A stretch of 32,098 nt of DNA from an uncultured Opitutia bacterium (lineage in GTDB: Bacteria > Verrucomicrobiota > Verrucomicrobiia > Opitutales > Opitutaceae): NCBI GenBank assembly GCA_903869665.1, contig CAIPZZ010000119.1, forward strand, positions 1 to 32,098, written 5' to 3'. The position numbers and the translations under genes were made by a program. Every line of letters starts with the position of its first letter. Positions within the stretch are counted from its first letter, which is position 1. Under the pieces are notes generated by a model. That model was given only the letters and a program-made list of their open reading frames with translations, did not search any database and was not told the origin of the DNA. Of this stretch, positions 8,909 through 17,217 are shown one piece after another.

Positions 8909-10509
8909 AACGCCCCGTCGCGCGAAAAAAATCCTCCGCCCCGCGCCCGCCGGCTGCCCGGCTGCTCGCCGCCGCGCTCGGTGCGCTCGCCAAGGGCGTG
9001 CTGCTCGCCGAGCCGCGCTGGCGGCGCGACGGGCTGAAAATCATCTTCGCCAACGACAGCCTCTGCACCATGACCGGCCTCTCCGCCGCCATGCTCTGCC
9101 GCCAGTCGCATGGCACGCTCCACGCCGATCACGCGCATTTTCCCGCGCTGCGCCGGTGGCTCCGCCGCCCCCTGCCGGGTCACGCCCTCACCGGCGAGGG
9201 CTATCTCGCCCGCGCCGACGGCACACCCCTCTACGCCGCATGGACGTTCAACGCCGTCGCCGGCGCGCGTGGCCGCGTCACCCACATCGCCATCACCTAT
9301 CGGGACATGACGGCCAAGCGCCGGCTGCAGGAGGAGATCGTCCACGCGCAGCGGCTCGACGCGGTGGGCCGCCTCGCCGGCGGCGTCGCGCACGACTTTA
9401 ACAACCTCCTCTCCGTCATCAACGGCTACGCCGAGATCCTCGCCGCCCGCCCCTCCGTCCGCCGCCACGCCGCCCGCGAGATCGGCGAGATCCACCGTGC
9501 CGGCCGCCACGCCGCCGGCCTCGTCCGCCAGCTCCTCGCCTTTAGCCGCCGTCAGTCGCTCCACCCGCGCGTCCACAGCCTCAACCGCCTCGTCCGCGAC
9601 AACGCCGACATCCTCGCCAAACTCCTCCGCCCCGACAAAACCCTCGCTCTCGACCTCGCCGCCGAGCCCGACCGCGCCCGCGTGGACTCCGCGCAGCTCC
9701 AGCAGGTGCTCCTTAATCTCGTCCTCAACGCCCGCGATGCGCTCGCCACGGGCGGCGAGGCTGTCATCCGCACCCGCCACCGCGAGATCACTGTCGGCCG
9801 GAACCGCCGCCTCACCGACCTCCCGCCCGGCCGCTACGTGGTTCTCACCGTCAGCGACAATGGTGCCGGTATGGACGAATCCGCGCGCTCGCACCTCTTC
9901 GAGCCGTTTTTCACCACCAAGGAGCCCGGCAAGGGCACCGGCCTCGGCCTCGCGCTCGTCTATGGCGTCGTCCAGCAAAGCGGTGGCCATATCTTCGTCG
10001 AGAGTGCTCCCGGCCAGGGCACGACCTTCGAGATTTTTCTCCCCGCCGTGGACGCCCCCGCGCAAACCGCGGCCGCGCTCCCCATTGCGCTCCCCGTCAC
10101 CCGCGGCCGCGAGACCGTGCTCCTGGTCGAGGAAGACAATGTGGTCCGCAAGATGGTCGCCGGCATCCTCACCGCCGATGGCTACCGCGTGCTCGACGCC
10201 GTCCGCCCCGCCGAAGCGCTCCCCCTCGCCCGCCGCGCGGCCAAGCCCGTCGAGCTACTCATCGCCCCCATCTCCTCCCCTGGTGATGAAGCCGATAAAC
10301 TCGCCCGCGCTGTTCATGCCGCGCGCTCCGGCCTCCGCGTGCTCGCCATCGGCGGCCAGGATCCCATCCGCCTCGCCTGGCTCCCGCCCGAGGCCCAAGG
10401 CTCCCTGGCCAAGCCTTTCGCCCTCAGCGAGCTTCTCCGCGCCGTCCGCTCCCTCCTCGACGGCAAGGGCGTGCCCACCGCCCCGCCACACTTCCAGCCG
10501 CCCACGTGA
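8905..10509 (+). CDS. PAS-containing hybrid histidine kinase with C-terminal receiver-like domain
   Basis: [17 protein letters not shown] (H box), [10 protein letters not shown] (N box), [29 protein letters not shown]-terminal [13 protein letters not shown]...LAKPF receiver-like. 4-nt overlap with pdxH. Confidence 0.93.
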   Translation: MKRPVARKKSSAPRPPAARLLAAALGALAKGVLLAEPRWRRDGLKIIFANDSLCTMTGLSAAMLCRQSHGTLHADHAHFPALRRWLRRPLPGHALTGEGYLARADGTPLYAAWTFNAVAGARGRVTHIAITYRDMTAKRRLQEEIVHAQRLDAVGRLAGGVAHDFNNLLSVINGYAEILAARPSVRRHAAREIGEIHRAGRHAAGLVRQLLAFSRRQSLHPRVHSLNRLVRDNADILAKLLRPDKTLALDLAAEPDRARVDSAQLQQVLLNLVLNARDALATGGEAVIRTRHREITVGRNRRLTDLPPGRYVVLTVSDNGAGMDESARSHLFEPFFTTKEPGKGTGLGLALVYGVVQQSGGHIFVESAPGQGTTFEIFLPAVDAPAQTAAALPIALPVTRGRETVLLVEEDNVVRKMVAGILTADGYRVLDAVRPAEALPLARRAAKPVELLIAPISSPGDEADKLARAVHAARSGLRVLAIGGQDPIRLAWLPPEAQGSLAKPFALSELLRAVRSLLDGKGVPTAPPHFQPPT

Positions 10510-10567
10510 CCGTCAGCCTCGTTCTCTCCTTCCATAAATGTTCTCCATCCGTTTTCCGAACCAAACC

Positions 10568-10594
10568 GAGAATGAGCAGTAGAAAGAGAACGAT
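10568..10594 (+). repeat. Purine-rich 27-nt intergenic motif, copy 1
   Basis: gagaatgagcagtagaaagagaacgat; 23/27 ungapped match to 31200-31226. Confidence 0.5.
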
Positions 10595-10615
10595 TTTCCC
10601 TACCCCAATCCGAAA

Positions 10616-11107
10616 ATGCTCCTCCATCTTATCCGCCACGGCCACGCTCTGCCCGCCGATGAGGATGCCGCCCGCCCGCTCAGCCCACGCGGCCGCGCGG
10701 ACGTGACCGCCCTTGCCGCCCGCCTCCGCGCCGACGGCCTCGCTCCCGCCGCCATCTGGCACAGCCCGCTCCGCCGCGCCCGCGAGACCGCGGCCCTCCT
10801 CGCGCAGCACACCCAGCCCGCCGGCCAGCCGATCATGCTCGTGGGCAAATCCCACCTGCAGCCCGACGACGACCCCGCGAAAATCGCCCGCCTCCTCGCC
10901 GATCTGCCTCCGCGTGCCACCCTCGCCATCGTCGGCCACCAGCCGCACCTCGGCACGCTCGCCACCCTGCTCACCACCGGCCGCGCCGAGCCGGCGAAAT
11001 TCGCCTTCGAGACCGCCGGTCTCCTCACCCTCGCCCCCGCCGAGGGAAAACACGAGGCCAACGACCTCCCGCGTTGGGAGACAGTTGTCAGCACCAGCCT
11101 CACTTAG
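10616..11107 (+). CDS. sixA: SixA-like phosphohistidine phosphatase
   Basis: LLHLIRHGHA, LSPRGRADV, HSPLRRARETA, AIVGHQPHLG (histidine phosphatase superfamily). Confidence 0.88.
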   Translation: MLLHLIRHGHALPADEDAARPLSPRGRADVTALAARLRADGLAPAAIWHSPLRRARETAALLAQHTQPAGQPIMLVGKSHLQPDDDPAKIARLLADLPPRATLAIVGHQPHLGTLATLLTTGRAEPAKFAFETAGLLTLAPAEGKHEANDLPRWETVVSTSLT

Positions 11108-11156
11108 GCATTAGCTTAAATACTTGGCCAAAAATCTGTAACCGCGAAGTTATCGG

Positions 11157-12239
11157 TTAGTGAGCAGCGGAGACCGGCGCGGCGGCGGGCTTTTCGGCGG
11201 GCCAGGTGGCGAGGGCGGCCTTGAGCATGTCAGCCGTCCAGGCGGCGCGGCTGAGGACGAAGCGGTAGCGGAGATCCAGCTTTTCGCCGGCGGCGAGCTG
11301 GATGGGCTTGGGCCCGAGGATGGTCTGGTCGGCGAAATAGAACGGCGGGCGCTGCGTGGGGCCGTTGATGAGATACCAGTTGGAGCCGCTAGCGCTGGGG
11401 CCGATGTTATGAACGTCGTTGTTCAACGAGCTGAAGCCGCCACCGCTGGTGATGCCGTTATGTCTGTCACTCAGAAACGCGATGCCGCCCGCCGGCTTCC
11501 CGTCAGTGCCGAAATTGAAGCCCATCGCGGGCATGTCGGGGCGCGAGCGCTCGCCCGCGCGGGTTTGATCGGGCATGCCGTCGTAGGTGAACTGGGTGAT
11601 GGGTCCGCCGAGAGAAACATACGCGGGGCCAGTGGGCGCCATGCGGAGGCTCATGCCGGCGTAGCCGCCGTTGTAGGCACCGCGTGGTTCGCCGGGCATC
11701 GCCGTGCGGTCGAGGAGCGCGCCCTCAGGGCCGGCGACGAAGCGGGCCTTCCAGTCAATCGTGTAGCTGCCGTTGGCGTCGGGCGCGGAGACGGCGATCT
11801 CGCGGCTCTCGACCATGTCCACGCGGGGGATGTCGTGGTTGATATAGGTGAGAGCCATCTTGATGGTGGCGCTGCCGTCAGGCTGCGTGGCGATGACCGG
11901 GGCGGTCCACGCGGTCTTGCCGGCGGGCTGGCCGCTCACCTTGTCCTCCTCCCAATAATTTTTCCCGTTGATGTATTTCCAGGAGAACCAAAGCCCGTAG
12001 TGCCACGGGTGGTCGCTCGGGGCGCGCTCGGTGACGTTGGCCCCGCCCACCGCCCCGAGCGGGTGGAAGAACGGCTTGCCGCTCGACGCGGCGTCGAAGT
12101 TGAACTGCCAGACGACGGCGTCGCCGGCCTTCCAAGCGAGGGTGGTGTCGGTGCGCTGCCATTCCGCGCGCGCGGTGGCAGCGAAGGCGAGCAGAGCGAG
12201 GATCAGGATACGGAGCGAGGGGCGGAGGGAGAGGGGCAT
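11157..12239 (-). CDS. DUF6807 / PmoA-family secreted protein
   Basis: FFHPLGAVGGANVTERAPSDHPWHYGLWFSWKYINGKNYWEE, FLSDRHN..; signal peptide ARAEW. Confidence 0.8.
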   Translation of the reverse strand: MPLSLRPSLRILILALLAFAATARAEWQRTDTTLAWKAGDAVVWQFNFDAASSGKPFFHPLGAVGGANVTERAPSDHPWHYGLWFSWKYINGKNYWEEDKVSGQPAGKTAWTAPVIATQPDGSATIKMALTYINHDIPRVDMVESREIAVSAPDANGSYTIDWKARFVAGPEGALLDRTAMPGEPRGAYNGGYAGMSLRMAPTGPAYVSLGGPITQFTYDGMPDQTRAGERSRPDMPAMGFNFGTDGKPAGGIAFLSDRHNGITSGGGFSSLNNDVHNIGPSASGSNWYLINGPTQRPPFYFADQTILGPKPIQLAAGEKLDLRYRFVLSRAAWTADMLKAALATWPAEKPAAAPVSAAH

Positions 12240-12356
12240 GACGGGGAAAGTCTGGCGTGGCGGAGTTGAAATGGGAGAGAAATTTTCCGGCGGTCGGCAG
12301 CCCTATCAAGCTCGCATCCACGCCGGCAAGGGCGGGCAAAGGGGCGTGGGGCGCCT

Positions 12357-13397
12357 TCATTTGTTGCCACCACCCGCCGCCTCGGAGGCGCGTTTGGCGA
12401 GCTGGGTGCGGAGGTAGGTGTCGGTCGTGGCGTTTTTCCATGCGGTGAGCCACAGGCTCGCCAGCAGCTCGCCGCCGCGCAGGAGCTGCTCCTCGATGAA
12501 GGCGCGGCCCTCGGCGCTGTCGGCCGGGGTGTCGCCCTTGAGCTTGTTCGCCTGGTCGAGCGCGTAGAGCGGCTCGACGCGGGTATTCTGCGCGGCGATG
12601 TGCCGCAGCGCGGCGTCGAAGATCGCGTCGCGCGCGCCCGGCGCGGCGGCGGTGGGCAGCAGTTTAGCGACACGGGCGCGCGGGAGCACGTCGGCGGGCA
12701 ACAGGCCGACCTTGGCGATGAAGCCACCGTCTATCCACGAGTGGAATCCGCTCCACGTCGTGTAGCCCTTAGGGTTCGCGCCGGTCCAGCCATTGTGGCG
12801 GACAGTGGTGTGTAGCGGCTGAGCGCTGTCGCCGACGTAGTGGCCCATGACGCCCATCGTGTAGAGGATGTCGGCCTGAGCGTTGGCGATTTCGGTGGGC
12901 GTGCCGCCGAACTCCTGGAAAGTTTTTAGATAGGAAAACTCCGACCGCAATTTCGCGTAATGCTCAGTGATCGCCCAGGGCAGGAAACCCGGCCATTCCT
13001 GCGTGTGGTCGGCGTTCTTCGCGGGGTCAATCGCGGGAAATTTTTTCGGGTGCGCCGCGCGGCCGGCGGCAAACTGCCCGGCAAACTCGTAGCGCAGCGG
13101 GCTGACGGTGGCCGGGTCGAGCCCGGCGGCGGCGAGCTGCTCGTAGTCGAGGTAGTGGTCGAGGCTGTTGGCCTGCTTGAGCGGGAGGTCGGGGACGTTG
13201 CGCCAGCGGTCGGGCTCGCCGGCGAGAAACGCGATCCGCTCGGCAGCCTCGGGCGCACGCACGAAGGCGGGAAACTCCGCCGGCAGCCCGGCGAGCGCGA
13301 GCTGGTTGACGAGGCGGTGGCCGGGGTAGTCCCACGCGCGGAGCGCGGGCGCGGCGGCGAGCAGCGCGGCGAGGACGGGCAGGAGGCGGGGGTGCAT
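12357..13397 (-). CDS. S1/P1-nuclease-like (zinc-dependent phospholipase C superfamily) secreted protein
   Basis: Predicted mature N-terminus WDYPGH, LDHYLDYEQ, and MGHYVGDSAQPLHTTVRHNGW (HxxxD...H). Likely start at 13397. Confidence 0.78.
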   Translation of the reverse strand: MHPRLLPVLAALLAAAPALRAWDYPGHRLVNQLALAGLPAEFPAFVRAPEAAERIAFLAGEPDRWRNVPDLPLKQANSLDHYLDYEQLAAAGLDPATVSPLRYEFAGQFAAGRAAHPKKFPAIDPAKNADHTQEWPGFLPWAITEHYAKLRSEFSYLKTFQEFGGTPTEIANAQADILYTMGVMGHYVGDSAQPLHTTVRHNGWTGANPKGYTTWSGFHSWIDGGFIAKVGLLPADVLPRARVAKLLPTAAAPGARDAIFDAALRHIAAQNTRVEPLYALDQANKLKGDTPADSAEGRAFIEEQLLRGGELLASLWLTAWKNATTDTYLRTQLAKRASEAAGGGNK

Positions 13398-13499
13398 GGG
13401 GGCGCGTGCGAGAACGCGGTCAGGCAAAGCGAAACCGGAGAAAGTTGCAACCCCGGCTCGCCATCCCGGTCGGAACCCCGCAGCCTGCGCCACTCCGCG

Positions 13500-15167
13500 A
13501 TGAAATCCCTCCCCACCTTGCTGCTGCTCGCCGGACTCGCGCTCGGCGCGGGCGCGGCGGCGCGGGCGGCGGACGGCCCGACGCGCGACGCCGACCTCGC
13601 AGCCCGGGTCGTCATCCTCGCCAACAGCGCCGACGCCGACTCGGTCGCGCTGGCACGCTACTACGCGGAGAAACGCGGCATCCCGGAGAAAAACATCGTC
13701 GCGCTCAAGCTGCCCGCGACGGAAATGATCTCACGGGAGGAGTTCGACACGCTGCTCTACCAACCGCTGCAGGACGAGCTTGTGCGCCGTAAGTGGCTCG
13801 ACGGCCTCGCCGTCGCCGCGCCCAACCCCGCGCCGCGCCGCCATTACTCCATTCTCGGCCATCGCCTCTCCTACCTCGTCGTCTGCCGCGGCGTGCCGCT
13901 CTACGTCGGCGGTTACGACGTGCCTGACGACAACCCGCAATACACCGCGCGCCAGGCCCAGCTCCGCAAGAGCGACGCCGCCGTGGACTCCGAGCTCGCG
14001 CTGCTCCCGCGCGAAGGCTGGCCGCTGATGGCGTTCGTGGCCAACCCTCTCTTCAACCGCGAGCGCCCACCTTCGCTCCTCGCGCAGCAGGTCGTGAAGG
14101 TCGCCCGGCTCGACGGTCCCACGCCCGCCGACGCGCGCGCGCTCGTGGACCACGCCCTGGCCGCCGAGACCTCCGGCCTGGTCGGCCGCGGCTACATTGA
14201 CCTCGGCGGCCCGCACGCCGACGGCGACCAATGGCTGGAGGACACCGCGCGGCAGCTCGCCGCGCTCGGCTTCGACACCGACACGGACCACGCCAAGGAG
14301 CCGCTCGGCCCTGCCGCGCGTTTCGACGCGGCCGCGCTCTACTTCGGTTGGTATTCGCAGACGGTGAACGGCCCCTTCGCGGCCGAGGACTTCCATTTCG
14401 CGCCCGGCGCAGTCGCGCTGCACATCTTCAGCTACTCCGCCTCGACGCTGCGCGACGCCCGCCACTCTTGGGCCGCCGCGCTCGTCGCGCGCGGTGCCAC
14501 CGCCACGTTCGGCAACGTCAGCGAGCCGTTCCTCCAGTTCACACACCAACCGCACCTCGTGCTGCGCGCGCTCGCGCGCGGCGACACGCTCGGCGACGCG
14601 GCCGCCTACGCCATCCCTTATTTTAGCTGGATGGGCGTGCTCATCGGCGACCCGCTCTACCGGCCGTTCAAGGTCACCTTCGACGAGCAATGGAAAAACC
14701 ACGCAAGCCTGCCCGCCGCCCAGCGGCCCTACGTCGTCATGCGGAAAATGCGCCTGCTGGACGCGGCGAAACAGCACACCGAGGCGGTCACGCTCGGACT
14801 GGAGGAGCTGAACGATAGTTTCAGCCTTCCAGTCGCGCTGACGCTGGCCGCGCTGTTTCACGATTCGGGCCACGACGCCGGCGCGGCGCGCGCGCTCGCG
14901 CCGTTGCTCACTCCGGTCTACCCGGCCACCCCCGCCGCCGCGCCGCTGATCGCCACCGCCGCCGGGCAGTTTTCCTCGCTCGGCGAGAAACCGTCCGCGC
15001 TGCTCGCGTGGCAACGGCTGCTCGCGCTGGAGAACCTGCGGCGCGAGCTGCGCGCGGCCTGGCTACCGCCCGCCGCCGCTGCCGCCCGCGCGGCGGGCGA
15101 CGAGGCCCAGGCCGCCCGCTGGGACGCAGAGGTAAAGGAACTGGCCGCCACAGAGCTGAAAAAATAG
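13500..15167 (+). CDS. TIGR03790-family protein, secreted
   Basis: VVILANSADADSVALARYYAEKRGIPEKNIVALKLP, YLVVCRGVPL, LFNRERPPSLL. Start at MKSLPTLLLLAGLALG rather than the longer ORF start at 12960. Confidence 0.82.
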   Translation: MKSLPTLLLLAGLALGAGAAARAADGPTRDADLAARVVILANSADADSVALARYYAEKRGIPEKNIVALKLPATEMISREEFDTLLYQPLQDELVRRKWLDGLAVAAPNPAPRRHYSILGHRLSYLVVCRGVPLYVGGYDVPDDNPQYTARQAQLRKSDAAVDSELALLPREGWPLMAFVANPLFNRERPPSLLAQQVVKVARLDGPTPADARALVDHALAAETSGLVGRGYIDLGGPHADGDQWLEDTARQLAALGFDTDTDHAKEPLGPAARFDAAALYFGWYSQTVNGPFAAEDFHFAPGAVALHIFSYSASTLRDARHSWAAALVARGATATFGNVSEPFLQFTHQPHLVLRALARGDTLGDAAAYAIPYFSWMGVLIGDPLYRPFKVTFDEQWKNHASLPAAQRPYVVMRKMRLLDAAKQHTEAVTLGLEELNDSFSLPVALTLAALFHDSGHDAGAARALAPLLTPVYPATPAAAPLIATAAGQFSSLGEKPSALLAWQRLLALENLRRELRAAWLPPAAAAARAAGDEAQAARWDAEVKELAATELKK

Positions 15168-15184
15168 CTCCGCGCGGGAAGCGC

Positions 15185-16153
15185 TTACGGCGCGGCGAAC
15201 TCCACGATGACCGGCAAATGGTCGGAGCCCACATCCGGCCCAATGGAACGACGGAAGACGCGCAGCTCAGGCGACAACAGGCATTGGTCAATCGGGATGC
15301 GGAGAAAAAACGGCGCGCTCGGCCAGCTTCCTTGATAACCGCGGCCCCGCGAGCTGTCCTCCAGGCCGGTGATCGCAAGCAGCCGCTGGAAGTGGCCGTT
15401 CCACGGCGTGGTGTTGAGATCGCCCAGCAAAATCTTCGGGCCGGGCTGCTGATTCAGGAACCTGCCCGCCGCGTCGAGCTGCTGGTTGCGGAGCCGCGAG
15501 TTTTCCCGGCCACCTGGGGGCAGCGGATGCGTGCCCAGCACCGAGAGCACCGTCCCGCCGACGGCAATCCGCGCGAAAACCGAGGGTGCCTCCGCGTCGC
15601 CGAGCCAAACCACCTTCGGCCCCACGAGCGGATGCCGGCTGACCAGCATGATGCCGAAATTGTCCTCGCGCGTCTCGGCGAGCACGTAAGGAAACAAATC
15701 CCGCAGCGGCTCCAGCTCGCGCCGCCACACCGCGTCAATCTCCTCCAGCACAGCAAAATCCGGCCGTGTCTCGCGGAGAAAATCGCGCACGCGGCCAAAC
15801 TGGCGGTTCTCGGTGCGGACGTTCAGCAGCACAGCGTGGACGGCCGGGCCGGAGCCGGCGGCGGTCGTCGGGGTAACCCAACCCATGTGCGGCAGGAGCA
15901 CGGCGGCGTTCACGGCCGCGAGCACCACCGCAAACCCGGCCCAACGCCATTGACGGCGAAACGCGTGGACCACGGCGATCACCAACGCGCCCGCGAGATA
16001 TTGCGCCCGAAAGTGCGACGTGAGATCGAACGCCCACCAAAACCAGCCGAGAAAGCCGGTCGCGGTGAACAGAGCCGTGAACGCCGCGATCAAAAACAGC
16101 AGGGCGGCCCAAGCCCCCCGCAGGCTAAAGGCGACCGGCCGACCGGCACTCAT
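15185..16153 (-). CDS. Endonuclease/exonuclease/phosphatase (EEP) family membrane-anchored protein
   Basis: N-terminal TM segments, then LLNVRTENRQFGRVRDFLRETRPDFAVLEEID, NFGIMLVSRHPL, LLGDLNTTPWNGHF, GSDHLPVIVEF. Confidence 0.88.
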   Translation of the reverse strand: MSAGRPVAFSLRGAWAALLFLIAAFTALFTATGFLGWFWWAFDLTSHFRAQYLAGALVIAVVHAFRRQWRWAGFAVVLAAVNAAVLLPHMGWVTPTTAAGSGPAVHAVLLNVRTENRQFGRVRDFLRETRPDFAVLEEIDAVWRRELEPLRDLFPYVLAETREDNFGIMLVSRHPLVGPKVVWLGDAEAPSVFARIAVGGTVLSVLGTHPLPPGGRENSRLRNQQLDAAGRFLNQQPGPKILLGDLNTTPWNGHFQRLLAITGLEDSSRGRGYQGSWPSAPFFLRIPIDQCLLSPELRVFRRSIGPDVGSDHLPVIVEFAAP

Positions 16154-17217
16154 GGACTGGCAGCGGGGCTTTTTTCCGCCGTCGGTGGCGCGGCTGGCGC
16201 GGGCGGCGGCGCGACGTAGAGCGCGGCGAGTTCGCGGAGGATGGGCTCGAGGGCGGCGTAGTAGCCGTCCTCGCTCAGGTTGGCTTTCTGGCCACGCAGC
16301 GCTTCGAGCCGGCGCTCCAGATCGGCGCGTTTTTCCAATTGGCCGGGCGTCATCGCGCGCTCGGCGTCGCTGGGCGCGAGCGTGACGAGTTTCGCGCGCG
16401 CGCCGTCCACCGCCGGGGCCGCGCCGCCGCCGCGCGGGGGCTGGGCCTTTTTCACGATGCGTGTGCCCTTGAAAAAATCCGCCTGCGTGCCGGTTTTGTC
16501 TCCGTTGTCGTCCACGGCAGCGTGCTCGGTCAGCAACCGGTCGGCGTCACGGTAGAACCCCTGCACGCGCTGGGCGGTGGTGACAAACGCCTCGAGCAGC
16601 GAGACCTGACCGTCCTGGTCAATGTCCGTGTCGGGGTCCGCCATCGCCTCGGCGAATCGCTCACCGAAGCGGGCGTAGTTGAGCTCATTGCCGCTGCGCG
16701 TGGCGGCGATGACAACGCGGTCGGGGCCAGAGAGAGCGGTGACAAACGGGTAGCCGGCCGAGCTGCCGTCAATCACGATCACCGGGCGGCGCAACGGTTG
16801 GAGCCAGGCGGCAAGATCGGCGGGCAGGATGTCGGGGCCACGTAGGTTCATGCGCGCGTCGCGGCCGTCGAACGTGCCGTGGCCGACGTAGGCGATCCAG
16901 ACGTGCGAGGTCGCGGTGGGGTCGAGCTTAGCGATCCAATCGCGCACGCGATCCTTGTCGGTGGGCGCGGCCTCGGCGTCCTTTTTCGGATCAAGGCCGA
17001 TGACCGTGCAGTTGGCACGCGCGCGGTCGCAGGCCGTCTGCCAGTTTTTCGCAGCGGCCGCGAAACCGTCAGCAAACGTGTCCTCGCCGGGCGCGCCGAT
17101 GATGACGAGCACCTCGTCGCGGGCGGTGGGGGCGGCGGGCTCCGCCGCCGCAAGAAGCTGGGAGCAGAGGGAAAGGAGCAGGGCGGCCAGTGCGGCGGCG
17201 CGAAAGATATTTTTCAT
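16150..17217 (-). CDS. Caspase-like fold protein with EF-hand loop, secreted
   Basis: DEVLVIIGAPGED..., WIAYVGHGTFDGRDARMNLRG, RPVIVIDGSSAGYPFVTALSGPDRVVIAATRSGNELNYARFGERFAEAMADPDTDIDQDGQVSLLEAF. Start at 17217 (MKNIFRAAALAALLLSL). Confidence 0.7.
   Translation of the reverse strand: MKNIFRAAALAALLLSLCSQLLAAAEPAAPTARDEVLVIIGAPGEDTFADGFAAAAKNWQTACDRARANCTVIGLDPKKDAEAAPTDKDRVRDWIAKLDPTATSHVWIAYVGHGTFDGRDARMNLRGPDILPADLAAWLQPLRRPVIVIDGSSAGYPFVTALSGPDRVVIAATRSGNELNYARFGERFAEAMADPDTDIDQDGQVSLLEAFVTTAQRVQGFYRDADRLLTEHAAVDDNGDKTGTQADFFKGTRIVKKAQPPRGGGAAPAVDGARAKLVTLAPSDAERAMTPGQLEKRADLERRLEALRGQKANLSEDGYYAALEPILRELAALYVAPPPAPAAPPTAEKSPAASP

Noticed and set aside
11139-11159. taaccg...cggtta inverted repeat between sixA and the DUF6807 gene
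   Set aside because: Only 6 bp with a 9-nt loop and no T tract; too weak to call a terminator.
12960-13499. N-terminal extension of the TIGR03790 ORF
   Set aside because: It overlaps the divergent S1/P1-like gene and its promoter region; a proper signal peptide starts at 13500.
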